A DNA stretch of 18,736 nucleotides from an uncultured Bacilli bacterium (GTDB lineage: Bacteria > Bacillota_I > Bacilli_A > RF39 > UBA660): contig CAKORQ010000007.1 in assembly GCA_934101445.1 (NCBI GenBank), forward strand, positions 1-18,736. The letters are read 5' to 3'. This document shows positions 1-6,453 of the stretch, piece by piece. A program made the translations under genes and the position numbers. The notes under the pieces were generated by a model that had not been told where the DNA came from, made no database searches, and saw nothing but the letters and a program-made list of their open reading frames with translations. Position 1 is the stretch's first letter; each line of letters starts with the position of its first letter.

Positions 1-268
1 CAATACCTCCATGTGTATTAATTTCAACTATATCTTCCATCGTATAAGTTTTAGGAGTACGCATTACTGATACTAAAACCTCATCGACAATACTTCCATT
101 TTTATCTACAATATAGCCATGATTAATGGTATGACTGGCTACGGTTTTTAGATCTTTGCCTTTAAAAATTTTACTTACTATATCTAAGGCATTTTGACCG
201 CTTAATCTTATAATTGAAATAGCTCCGATGCCGCTGGCTGTTGATATAGCAACAATTGTATCTTCCAT
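1..268 (-). CDS. mnmE: tRNA modification GTPase MnmE (TrmE), N-terminal part, cut by window edge
   Basis: MnmE works with MnmG to modify the wobble uridine (C5 position) of certain tRNAs. The minus strand from 268 reads MEDTIVAISTASGIGAISIIRLSG, the typical MnmE start in its folate-binding N-terminal domain, and later TYTMEDIVEINTHGG, another hallmark of that domain. Only about 89 residues are present; the helical and G domains lie beyond position 1. The start ATG (266-268) is preceded by a good ribosome-binding site, GAGGG, about 6 bases upstream. It follows khpB in the same direction, the normal order next to the origin, and 161 bases separate the two, enough for its own promoter. Identity is firm; only the missing 3' part limits the call. 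Confidence 0.93.
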   Translation of the reverse strand, partial: MEDTIVAISTASGIGAISIIRLSGQNALDIVSKIFKGKDLKTVASHTINHGYIVDKNGSIVDEVLVSVMRTPKTYTMEDIVEINTHGGI

Positions 269-356
269 AAATATCCCTCTTTGTTAAATTTTTCTGACTG
301 CTTAAATGATATCACAATTTTTTCTAATTTTATATTAAATATTTAGAATAAATTGT

Positions 357-362
357 ATTATA
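357..362 (-). promoter_or_regulatory. Candidate -10 element for mnmE
   Basis: On the minus strand a perfect TATAAT occurs in the khpB-mnmE gap, about 90 bases before the mnmE start. No good -35 element is seen at the right distance, so the call is tentative. The rest of the 161-base gap is plain AT-rich sequence. Confidence 0.35.
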
Positions 363-417
363 ACATAAAGATTAAATGATAGATAATTTTTCTAAATAGT
401 AATTTACTTAAAGTATG

Positions 418-446
418 AAAAAAGAAGAACTAGTCTTCCTTCTTTT
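418..446 (-). terminator. Candidate intrinsic terminator at the end of khpB
   Basis: An 8-bp inverted repeat, AAAAGAAG (420-427) with CTTCTTTT (439-446), encloses the khpB stop codon. Read on the minus strand the hairpin runs into a T-rich stretch. The stem is AT-rich and therefore weak, but the position at the end of the rpmH-rnpA-yidC-khpB unit fits termination. Confidence 0.45.
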
Positions 447-939
447 CAATAAACTTAATTACAATATGACGGTTTGGTTCTTCACCCACAGAAACAGTTG
501 ATATTTCTTTTTCGTCTTTTAGAGCATTGTGGATAATACGGCGTTCATAAGAATTCATATTATCAAGTTCAACGGCGTTCTTTGTTCTTTTTACATCGTT
601 AGCCATCTTTTTAGCCAGACGAATTAAGTTTTCTTCTCTTTGTTCTTGATAGTTATTAACATTTAAAATAATATTAGGATAAATTTTTAATTGTTGATAA
701 GTATGTTTACAAACTATCATTTGTAAGGCTTTAAGAGTACGACCATCTTTACCAATTAAAATTGCATTATTATTTGAATCCATATTGATAATAATTTGGT
801 CATTATGAAACTTAGATGATATTTTTACTTCTAAATGCATATTGGTTAATAACTCATCTAAGTAATTAATAACAAATGCGGATATTTCTTCTAAGTTGTT
901 AACAGAGTTATCCACAGTATTTTTTACTTCTTCTTCCAT
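430..939 (-). CDS. khpB: RNA-binding protein KhpB (Jag/EloR), KH and R3H domains
   Basis: KhpB (Jag, EloR) is a cytoplasmic RNA-binding protein that pairs with KhpA and affects cell elongation and division in Gram-positive bacteria. The 169-residue protein has a KH domain with the GxxG loop as GKDG at 63-66, and an R3H domain with the R-x3-H motif at R133 and H137 (YERRIIHNAL). B. subtilis and pneumococcal homologues are longer and start with a separate Jag_N domain; here only about 20 acidic residues precede the KH fold, so Jag_N appears to be missing. The start ATG (937-939) lies one base after the yidC stop, with an AAGGA-type ribosome-binding site inside the yidC end. A perfect DnaA box (908-916) lies in its 5' end. 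Confidence 0.9.
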   Translation of the reverse strand: MEEEVKNTVDNSVNNLEEISAFVINYLDELLTNMHLEVKISSKFHNDQIIINMDSNNNAILIGKDGRTLKALQMIVCKHTYQQLKIYPNIILNVNNYQEQREENLIRLAKKMANDVKRTKNAVELDNMNSYERRIIHNALKDEKEISTVSVGEEPNRHIVIKFIEKKED

Positions 940-940
940 A

Positions 941-1885
941 TTATCTTGCTTCCTTTATTTTCTTCATAACAAAATTTTGAACGATACCAAAGACATTATT
1001 AACAATCCAGTAAAGGGCTAAGGCCGTTGGTAGTGAAAGTGATGTGATTAAAATCATAAATGTCATGATATAAGTCATAGTCTTAGTTTGACGCATCATA
1101 TCAGAATTACCATCTTGAGGTTGGCTAGCCATGGCTTGTTTAAATGAGAAGAATGTACTTAAAGCTATAATAACAAGTAAAATTAGATAAATGTAGTTGC
1201 CGCTAGCAAGGGCTTTACTTGGAGTCATTCCTAAATTCATGTTCCATAAAGTGCCTTCAAAAATAGCAGGAACTCTATTGATTGCTTCTAAAAAAGCAAA
1301 TAATAATGGTAATTGAATTAAGGAAGTTAGACAACTGCTAGCCGGATTGATGTTATATTTACGATAGATTAGCATCATTTCTTGAGACTTTTGCATCATG
1401 GCTTCATTATCAGTACGATTAGCATATTTTTGTTCTAACTTATTTAATTCTTTACTAGCCTTTTTCATATTTTCTGATTGAGCCATTGTATTTTTAGTTA
1501 GAGGAATTAATATAATACGAATCAATAAACTAATAATAATTACTGATAAACCATAGTTTTTAACAATTTCTCCTAATTTTAAGATTAACCAAGCAAGAGG
1601 TTTAACAAAAATACTTTCCCATAAACTTTGATACTTAATATCCGTAGGTTTAAACTCTTCACATGAAGGTAAATCTTCTAACTTAGTTGTTAATTTATCA
1701 TCATATTTTTCATAAACTTGATATAACTCATCAGTAATAGGCTTACATAAGATGTTGGAAGTTAAGGTTTGACCAGTTGTTTCATTAATAACTTGTCTTT
1801 TGTCATCATCTTTAACATACTTTGTACAACCTACTGTGAGGAAAACCATAAGGGTTAGTATTCCAACTTTAATTTTTTTGTTCAT
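941..1885 (-). CDS. yidC: Membrane protein insertase YidC (OxaA/SpoIIIJ family), lipoprotein form
   Basis: YidC inserts and folds membrane proteins, alone or with SecYEG. The 314-residue protein begins with a lipoprotein signal peptide: charged MNKKIK, a hydrophobic core and the lipobox LTVGC with Cys20, as in Gram-positive YidC/SpoIIIJ. Hydrophobic segments lie at about 91-108, 113-130, 181-201, 231-249 and 269-290. The conserved arginine of the hydrophilic groove is R123 in SLLIRIILIPLT, and the cytoplasmic coiled-coil hairpin follows at about 135-170. A positively charged tail (KKIKEAR) ends the protein. Its start codon overlaps the rnpA stop (ATGA) and khpB follows after one base, so the three are probably translated from one transcript. 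AAAGGAG lies 6 to 7 bases before the start. Confidence 0.95.
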   Translation of the reverse strand: MNKKIKVGILTLMVFLTVGCTKYVKDDDKRQVINETTGQTLTSNILCKPITDELYQVYEKYDDKLTTKLEDLPSCEEFKPTDIKYQSLWESIFVKPLAWLILKLGEIVKNYGLSVIIISLLIRIILIPLTKNTMAQSENMKKASKELNKLEQKYANRTDNEAMMQKSQEMMLIYRKYNINPASSCLTSLIQLPLLFAFLEAINRVPAIFEGTLWNMNLGMTPSKALASGNYIYLILLVIIALSTFFSFKQAMASQPQDGNSDMMRQTKTMTYIMTFMILITSLSLPTALALYWIVNNVFGIVQNFVMKKIKEAR

Positions 1886-2208
1886 TTAATCTCCTTTATT
1901 AAACTTGTAAAACTAGATTCCAGTTCTTGAAAGGAAACATTTTTACAAGTGTTCTTTATCATTATAATATATTTAGCTGAATTTTTGAATTCTTTTTTGT
2001 AGTTATCCACAAGGAAACGTACTTGTCTTTTTATTTTGTTTCTATCAACAGAGTCTCCATAACTTTTTTTTACGGCAATACCAAACTGTGGATAACTTTG
2101 GGGATAACTTTTTAGATAAATTGTAAATAGTTTATTAGTAACAAATTTTTTGTTGTGAATAATTTCTTGAAAATCTTTGTTGGCTTTAACCATTTCTATT
2201 CTTTTCAT
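1882..2208 (-). CDS. rnpA: Ribonuclease P protein component
   Basis: RnpA is the protein subunit of RNase P; it binds the catalytic RNA and the 5' leader of pre-tRNA. The 108-residue protein carries the family signature R56-NKIKRQV-R64, the basic RNR helix, in the expected place after the FGIAVKKSYG strand. It is in the conserved rpmH-rnpA-yidC order. AAGGAG lies 5 bases before the ATG. An oddity is the tandem peptide SYPQSYPQ at about 34-41, encoded by a 12-base tandem repeat that reads as one perfect DnaA box (2087-2095) and one degenerate one (2099-2107). A further perfect DnaA box (2003-2011) encodes part of LVDNY. The gene overlaps yidC by four bases. Confidence 0.95.
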   Translation of the reverse strand: MKRIEMVKANKDFQEIIHNKKFVTNKLFTIYLKSYPQSYPQFGIAVKKSYGDSVDRNKIKRQVRFLVDNYKKEFKNSAKYIIMIKNTCKNVSFQELESSFTSLIKEIK

Positions 2209-2223
2209 ACTAACTCCTTAAGG

Positions 2224-2246
2224 AAAAAACCACTAGGTAGTGGTTT
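2224..2246 (-). terminator. Hairpin with T tract between rpmH and rnpA
   Basis: AACCACTA (2228-2235) and TAGTGGTT (2238-2245) form a perfect inverted repeat. On the minus strand six T residues (2224-2229) are part of or follow the stem. This is a well-formed intrinsic terminator or attenuator. It begins at the rpmH stop codon and ends right before the rnpA ribosome-binding site, so it probably sets a higher yield of rpmH than of rnpA, yidC and khpB. Confidence 0.75.
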
Positions 2247-2367
2247 ACTTACATAATACTTTACGTCCTTTTTTTCTTCTTGATTTAAGAATATTGCTTT
2301 CTTTTCTAGCAAAGAAACCATGTTTTTTAGCTTTTTTGCGTTGATTTGGTTGATAAGTTCTTTTCAT
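2245..2367 (-). CDS. rpmH: 50S ribosomal protein L34
   Basis: L34 is a small, very basic protein of the large ribosomal subunit. Reading from ATG at 2365-2367 on the minus strand gives a 40-residue protein that begins MKRTYQPNQRKKAKKHGFFAR and ends with SRRKKGRKVLCK. This matches the family pattern MKRTYQPsxRKRxxxHGFRxR...RRxKGRxxL. It is a few residues shorter than the usual 44, with a divergent middle (KESNILKS in place of the usual TxxGRxVLxx). GGAGGTG lies 6 bases before the start. It is the first gene of the leftward operon and divergent from dnaA across oriC, the standard arrangement in Firmicutes. Confidence 0.95.
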   Translation of the reverse strand: MKRTYQPNQRKKAKKHGFFARKESNILKSRRKKGRKVLCK

Positions 2368-2398
2368 TTTGACACCTCCACATCTAATTAGCAAAGTT

Positions 2399-2428
2399 AT
2401 TATAATAAAATTTTTAGGATATTGTCAA
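2399..2428 (-). promoter_or_regulatory. Strong promoter for rpmH-rnpA-yidC-khpB
   Basis: On the minus strand there is a perfect -35, TTGACA (2423-2428), an 18-base spacer, and a perfect -10, TATAAT (2399-2404). Transcription would start near 2392, about 25 bases before the rpmH start codon. The spacer is one base longer than the optimum. This is a sigma-A type promoter firing away from the origin. Confidence 0.8.
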
Positions 2429-3136
2429 GGTTTTAGTGATTATTATTACTTCACAACCTCCACCCAGAGAAGAATGTTTTTTAAGAATAGTTTAAGAATT
2501 GGGAGTTTAGCAAATTTAGTTTTTGGAAGATTAGGGATAAGTGTGGATAACTTTTTCCTTTTATTATTATTATTATATATTCATCATCATAATACTGTGG
2601 ATATGTGGATAACTTTTTAAAAAATCCCGAAAGTACGCCAAAAAATGGCTATTTTGAGGTGTGGATAACTTTTGAGTTATCCACAGTAAGGGTGTTGATA
2701 ACTCAATTTTGAGGTGTGAATAACTTCAAAAATGGTCAAAAATCGACAAAAAAATCCCTAAAAAAAGTGTCAAGTTTAAGTGTAAAGTAAGAAGTTATCC
2801 ACAGTTTTGCCTAAAAATAGCGCATTTTTTATAAGTTATCCACAGGCGTGAGCCCTTATAAACACTGGGCTCAAATGAGTTATCCACATTATCAACAGGT
2901 ACTACAACCATAGTTATCCACATGTTGATAACAAAAAAAGTTTCAAACTGTGGATAACTCAAAAATTTCCCAGACTTCTGGGAAAAAAACTGTGGATAAC
3001 CTGTTGATAAGTTGTTGATAACCTGTGGATAAAATTGTGGATAACTTTACTATAGGTGTGGATAACTTTAAATCGGTAAAAAAGTACGAAAGTTCTTTAC
3101 TAAAGTTTTAGGATGTTATAAAATAGGTGTTGATTA
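2429..3136 (+). other. oriC: Chromosomal replication origin oriC with DnaA-box array
   Basis: This 708-base gene-free stretch lies between rpmH and dnaA. Perfect DnaA boxes (TTATCCACA, either strand) start at 2542, 2604, 2660, 2677, 2795, 2836, 2880, 2914, 2949, 2991, 3024, 3036 and 3057. Near-perfect ones are TTATCAACA at 2693, 2889, 2923, 3002 and 3013, TTATTCACA at 2715, and ATATCCACA at 2596. Both orientations occur; the right third (2949-3065) is all in one orientation. A 20-base near-identical direct repeat ending in a box occurs at 2651 and 2706. Two inverted repeats without an obvious role are at 2849-2873 (TGAGCCC arms) and 2966-2985 (TTTCCCAGA arms). The 27-base dnaA-dnaN gap has no boxes, so the origin seems confined to the side upstream of dnaA. 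Confidence 0.93.
2559..2594. other. Candidate DNA unwinding element in oriC
   Basis: A run of TTATTATTATTATTA continues into TCATCATCAT, pure AT-rich trinucleotide repetition of about 36 bases. It is flanked on the left by a DnaA box (2542) and on the right by two abutting boxes (2596 and 2604). On the minus strand the boxes come first and the repeats follow, the order known for the DnaA-trio unwinding element of B. subtilis, although the trinucleotides differ from the consensus TAG. The role is inferred from composition and position. Confidence 0.5.
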
Positions 3137-3160
3137 TTGGTTATGAGTGGGGTGATAATT

Positions 3161-4516
3161 TTGAAATCCGAGGAATTATGGGATAAATTTCTAGCCGTTA
3201 TGCAAGAAAAAATGAATCCTATTTCCTTTAATACATGGTTTAAACCGTTAAAATTGCAAGAACTTAATACTAAAGATAGCAAAATTATCATTCAAGTTCC
3301 CATGGGGGTGCATAAAACTACGTTAGAAACTAGTTGGCATCAGGTAATTGAGGAAACTCTCCAAGAACTAACAGGCAATACTTTTGAACTTATATATGTT
3401 TTAGAAGATTTACAGACCGCTAAAGATAAACCTTTAGATAAAGTAAAAACTAAAAAAAATAATGATGAAGTATTTGTAACGAATTTAAAGAAGGAATTTA
3501 CTTTTGATAATTTTGTAACTGGTGATACAAATAAATTTGCTAAAACTGCTGCGATAGCGGTGGCGGAGGCTCCAGGAAAAATATATAATCCTTTATTTAT
3601 GTACGGGAAAAGTGGGGTTGGAAAGACTCATTTAATGCACGCCATAGGTAATTATATAACCGAACATTCTAATTTAAAGGTTTTATACACAACTAGTGAT
3701 AGTTTTAAAGATGATTATACTAATATTGCTGGGGGGACAAATGATAATTCTTTTGAAAGAGCTGAATATTTCAAAAATAAGTATCGGGATGTTGATGTTT
3801 TGCTTATCGATGATATTCAGTTTTTAGTTGGCGCTGAAAAGACTCAGCAAGGTTTCTTTCATACCTTTAATGAATTGCATGATAAGAATAAACAAATAAT
3901 AATTACATCAGATCGTTCGCCAGAGGATTTAAAACTATTAGAAGAGCGTTTACGAAGTCGTTTTACATGGGGACTTCCGGTTGATATTTATCCACCAGAT
4001 TATGAGCTTCGTTGCCGGATAATTAGAGATAAGATTAGATATTTAAATTTATCTACCATGATGAATGATGATGTTATTAATTATATTGCTAATTCGTGTG
4101 ATACTGATGTAAGGGAAATAGAAGGAGCTATTAATAGATTACAGGCTTATACGGCTGTTTATGCGCCACCTAATATTACTTTAGAATTTGCCATGGAAGC
4201 CTTAGGAGATTATGTTAACAACAATATATATTCAATTAGTAATATTACCGTTGTTCAAAAGGCTGTTGCTGATTATTATGGCATAACTGTTGAGGCCTTA
4301 AAAGGAAAGAAAAAATCAAAGAATATTGCATACCCAAGGATGCTTGGAATGTACATGGCTCGTATTATGACAAATGAGTCGTTCCCAAGAATTGGTTTAG
4401 AATTTGGTGGGCGTGATCATTCGACTGTTATTCATGCTTGCGATAAAATAGAAGAAGATTTAAAGGATAATAAACAATTACAAGAAATTATTAATGAAAT
4501 AAAAACAAAAATTTAA
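3161..4516 (+). CDS. dnaA: Chromosomal replication initiator protein DnaA
   Basis: DnaA is the AAA+ ATPase that binds DnaA boxes and opens the origin. Numbering from the chosen start, domain I covers about 1-80, a short linker follows, Walker A is GKSGVGKTH at 149-157, Walker B VLLIDDIQFL at 213-222, the arginine-finger region LEERLRSRF at about 260-268, and the domain IV DNA-binding signature GRDHSTV at 417-423. The protein has 451 residues, a normal length. Start choice: in-frame TTG at 3137, ATG at 3143, GTG at 3152 and TTG at 3161 are possible. TTG 3161 is preferred because GGGGTGAT, a strong match to the 16S rRNA tail, lies 7 to 8 bases upstream, and MKSEELWDKF then aligns with other DnaA starts. 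ATG 3143 is the alternative. It lies 27 bases before dnaN. Confidence 0.96.
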   Translation: MKSEELWDKFLAVMQEKMNPISFNTWFKPLKLQELNTKDSKIIIQVPMGVHKTTLETSWHQVIEETLQELTGNTFELIYVLEDLQTAKDKPLDKVKTKKNNDEVFVTNLKKEFTFDNFVTGDTNKFAKTAAIAVAEAPGKIYNPLFMYGKSGVGKTHLMHAIGNYITEHSNLKVLYTTSDSFKDDYTNIAGGTNDNSFERAEYFKNKYRDVDVLLIDDIQFLVGAEKTQQGFFHTFNELHDKNKQIIITSDRSPEDLKLLEERLRSRFTWGLPVDIYPPDYELRCRIIRDKIRYLNLSTMMNDDVINYIANSCDTDVREIEGAINRLQAYTAVYAPPNITLEFAMEALGDYVNNNIYSISNITVVQKAVADYYGITVEALKGKKKSKNIAYPRMLGMYMARIMTNESFPRIGLEFGGRDHSTVIHACDKIEEDLKDNKQLQEIINEIKTKI

Positions 4517-4543
4517 TATATAATAAAGAAAGAGAGAGAATAT

Positions 4544-5662
4544 ATGAAATTTACAATCGATAAAAATATAATTTTAGAAAATTTAATGAATGTAGCAAGG
4601 GCAATATCTACTAAAAATGTTATTCCTGTTTTAAATGGGATTAAGTTTGAAATGACGGAAGAAGGGCTTTATTTAACTGCTAGTGATAGTGAACTTACTA
4701 TTAAGTCATTTATTGAAAAGAAAGATATTAAGAATATTGAATCTTTAGGAAATATAATAATTCAAAGTAAATTTATTGTTGATATTATTAGAAAAATGCC
4801 TAGTGATATTATTGATTTTGAGGTAGTTGATGGTTTAAAAATTAAATTAACAAGTGGTTCAAGTGAATGTAGTTTAAATTGTCTAGATTCAAGTGAGTAT
4901 CCACAAATTGATTTAGAAGAACATAAAACTCCTATCTATATTAATAGTATGTTATTTAAGAGTATTGTTAGTCAAACGGCTTTTGCTATTTCAACTCAAG
5001 AACTAAGACCTCTTCTTACTGGTTTGAATTTTAAAATTACTGGTGATATTTTAGAATGTATTGCAACAGATTCTTATCGTTTGGCTAAGAAAACTGTGGC
5101 TTTAAATACGGCTAGTGATAACGATATTAACATGGTAATACCTGGTAAAAATGTCTTAGAACTTGATAAGATTATTAATGATGATGTTGATATGGAATTA
5201 CACGTATTTAGTAACAAAGTGTTATTTAAATATAAAAATATTATTTTTCAAAGTAATTTACTTGCTGGTAATTATCCTAATACTAACAACTTAATTCCTA
5301 CTAACTTTGAATACATGATGAGTACAAATTTAAATGATTTTTATAATGCTATTGACAGGGCTTCATTGGTAACTCAAAGTAAAGATAAAAATGTTGTAAA
5401 GATGACATTATCGGGTAAAAAATTAGTTATTAATTCTTATGCTAGTGAAATTGGTAAAGTAGAAGAAACTATTGATGTTGAATGTAATGTGGAAAATGAT
5501 ATTTCAGTTTCCTTTAGTGCTAAGTATATGTTAGAGGCTTTAAAAACGTTTAAAGATGAAAAAATTATGATTTTATTAAATGGGGATATCAAACCTATTG
5601 TTATTAAATCAACAGAAGATGAAACTTTAATTCAATTAATTTTACCTATTAAGACTTATTAA
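4544..5662 (+). CDS. dnaN: DNA polymerase III subunit beta (sliding clamp)
   Basis: The beta clamp is a ring-shaped dimer that tethers DNA polymerase III and other proteins to DNA. The 372-residue protein has the three-domain clamp pattern: start MKFTIDKNIILENLMNVARAIS, the domain II stretch RPLLTGLNFKI with CIATDSYRLAKK, and the conserved C-terminal end LILPIKTY, which forms part of the peptide-binding pocket. The length is typical. An AGAGAG purine stretch lies 5 to 10 bases before the ATG, only a moderate ribosome-binding site. It follows dnaA at 27 bases and is probably co-transcribed with it; a terminator stands right after it. Confidence 0.96.
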   Translation: MKFTIDKNIILENLMNVARAISTKNVIPVLNGIKFEMTEEGLYLTASDSELTIKSFIEKKDIKNIESLGNIIIQSKFIVDIIRKMPSDIIDFEVVDGLKIKLTSGSSECSLNCLDSSEYPQIDLEEHKTPIYINSMLFKSIVSQTAFAISTQELRPLLTGLNFKITGDILECIATDSYRLAKKTVALNTASDNDINMVIPGKNVLELDKIINDDVDMELHVFSNKVLFKYKNIIFQSNLLAGNYPNTNNLIPTNFEYMMSTNLNDFYNAIDRASLVTQSKDKNVVKMTLSGKKLVINSYASEIGKVEETIDVECNVENDISVSFSAKYMLEALKTFKDEKIMILLNGDIKPIVIKSTEDETLIQLILPIKTY

Positions 5663-5686
5663 GTTAGAGTGAAAAATTATGTGATT

Positions 5687-5714
5687 AAGAACTGAAGAAA
5701 TTTGGTTCTTTTTT
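5687..5714 (+). terminator. Intrinsic terminator after dnaN
   Basis: AAGAACTGAA (5687-5696) pairs with TTTGGTTCTT (5701-5710) over 10 positions, including two G-T pairs, around a GAAA tetraloop. Six T residues follow from 5709. It lies 24 bases past the dnaN stop and separates dnaA-dnaN from the ComK-like gene. Confidence 0.8.
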
Positions 5715-5805
5715 CATTGGCAAAATTAAAGTTTAGGGCTTGAAGTAAGGTTAATTTCGAAAATTGGTTAGGATTTAGTTTCAATTATTTACCTTTTTTT
5801 ACCAA

Positions 5806-5849
5806 TTCGACAAACTTTGACAAAATTCGACAAGGGACCTTGCTATACT
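5806..5849 (+). promoter_or_regulatory. Promoter of the ComK-like gene with three Spo0A-box-like repeats
   Basis: TTCGACA (5806-5812), TTTGACA (5816-5822) and TTCGACA (5826-5832) are repeated with an exact 10-base step, one helical turn. TTCGACA is the perfect complement of the Spo0A box TGTCGAA. The middle copy contains a consensus -35, TTGACA (5817-5822), 21 bases before a good -10, TATACT (5844-5849). A too-long spacer with 0A boxes overlapping the -35 is the known architecture of Spo0A-activated sigma-A promoters such as spoIIG and spoIIE. Transcription would start near 5856, about 28 bases before the gene. That Spo0A is the binder is inferred; no spo0A gene lies in this window. Confidence 0.6.
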
Positions 5850-5883
5850 ACAGGGCAATTCATTAAAAAAAGGGGGAAATTTT

Positions 5884-6348
5884 ATGGAAGAATTATATTC
5901 AATTAATGAAGATACACTATTTTTAGAAGGGGTTATAGATGATAGAGGCAGAGTTTTAACTAAAATTTATGAACAAGATAAGGTGTTGAAACTAGAAGAT
6001 ACACCAACTAACATTATTAAGTATGGTTGTGAATACTTTGGCTCGACTTTAGAAGGGCGTCAGAAAGGGGCAATGAGTTTACTAGGAATTAAACATAAAG
6101 TTCCCGTAATGGTTGAAGGAAGTATGGAATTAATATTTTTTCCAATGTGTTCACCAAGAATAAGAGATTGTTCGTGGGTATGCTTTAATAACATTTTAAA
6201 CTATAAAAGAAATGGTTATGATACGGAAGTGCTGTTTAAAAATGGTCAAAAAATAATCTTAAATATTTCTTATGGAATATTTGAAAATCAATATATGCGG
6301 GCTACCAAATTAAAAATGGTTAATACTCTAAGAAAATTGGCAAAATAG
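5884..6348 (+). CDS. ComK-family transcription factor (competence regulator homologue), short form
   Basis: In Bacillus, ComK is the master activator of DNA-uptake genes. The 154-residue product resembles ComK along its length: YFGSTLEGRQKGA at 51-63 (ComK has FFGSSYAGRKAGT), KVPVMVEGSMELIFFP at 72-87 (ComK KPPIMVDPSNQIFLFP), the C-x-W segment DCSWVCFNNI at 95-104, TEVLFKNGQKIILNISYGIFENQYMRATKLK at 114-144 (ComK TEVTFSNGKTMELPISYNSFENQVYRTAWLR). B. subtilis ComK has about 192 residues; this protein ends at LRKLAK and lacks the tail that holds the FMLYP signal bound by the adaptor MecA. AGGGGG lies 7 bases before the ATG. It sits between dnaN and recF, where an S4-domain gene (yaaA) is usual. 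The family call is made by eye. A diverged role in the same fold is possible. Confidence 0.82.
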   Translation: MEELYSINEDTLFLEGVIDDRGRVLTKIYEQDKVLKLEDTPTNIIKYGCEYFGSTLEGRQKGAMSLLGIKHKVPVMVEGSMELIFFPMCSPRIRDCSWVCFNNILNYKRNGYDTEVLFKNGQKIILNISYGIFENQYMRATKLKMVNTLRKLAK

Positions 6349-6379
6349 AGAAAATAGGCTGTAAAATAAGCAGAATTTA

Positions 6380-6388
6380 TGTTATAAT
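6380..6388 (+). promoter_or_regulatory. Extended -10 promoter for recF-gyrB-gyrA
   Basis: TGTTATAAT is an extended -10 (TG, one base, TATAAT at 6383-6388). The -35 region is poor (TGTAAA at 17 bases). Transcription would begin near 6395, about 60 bases before recF, right at the start of the hairpin at 6394-6419. Confidence 0.55.
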
Positions 6389-6393
6389 TTAAG

Positions 6394-6419
6394 TAGGTAT
6401 ATGGGTACTAATATACCTA
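6394..6419 (+). other. Perfect hairpin at the predicted 5' end of the recF mRNA
   Basis: TAGGTATAT (6394-6402) and ATATACCTA (6411-6419) form a 9-bp perfect stem with an 8-base loop. It coincides with the predicted transcription start for recF-gyrB-gyrA, so it could shield the 5' end of that long mRNA. It is followed by TTATTTTA and not a clean T run, but it might also act as a weak terminator for the upstream ComK-like gene. Confidence 0.5.
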
Positions 6420-6453
6420 TTATTTTACTATAAGTTAGAAAGAGGCACTTTAA

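Noticed and set aside
2369..2620. 83-codon plus-strand open frame in oriC
   Set aside because: It crosses the rpmH promoter, the AT tract and DnaA boxes, is low in complexity at its end, and resembles no protein family.
2742..2748. ATCGACA in oriC as a Spo0A box
   Set aside because: One mismatch to TTCGACA, single and not next to a promoter; chance occurrence is likely.
2966..2985. Inverted repeat TTTCCCAGA / TCTGGGAAA in oriC as a fourth Noc site
   Set aside because: The two halves are split by eight extra bases relative to TTTCCCGGGAAA, so the spacing is wrong for Noc binding; it may be just a small hairpin.
5722..5734. ComK box (AAAA-N5-TTTT) for autoregulation of the ComK-like gene
   Set aside because: The second half is GTTT and no second box at a helical distance is seen.
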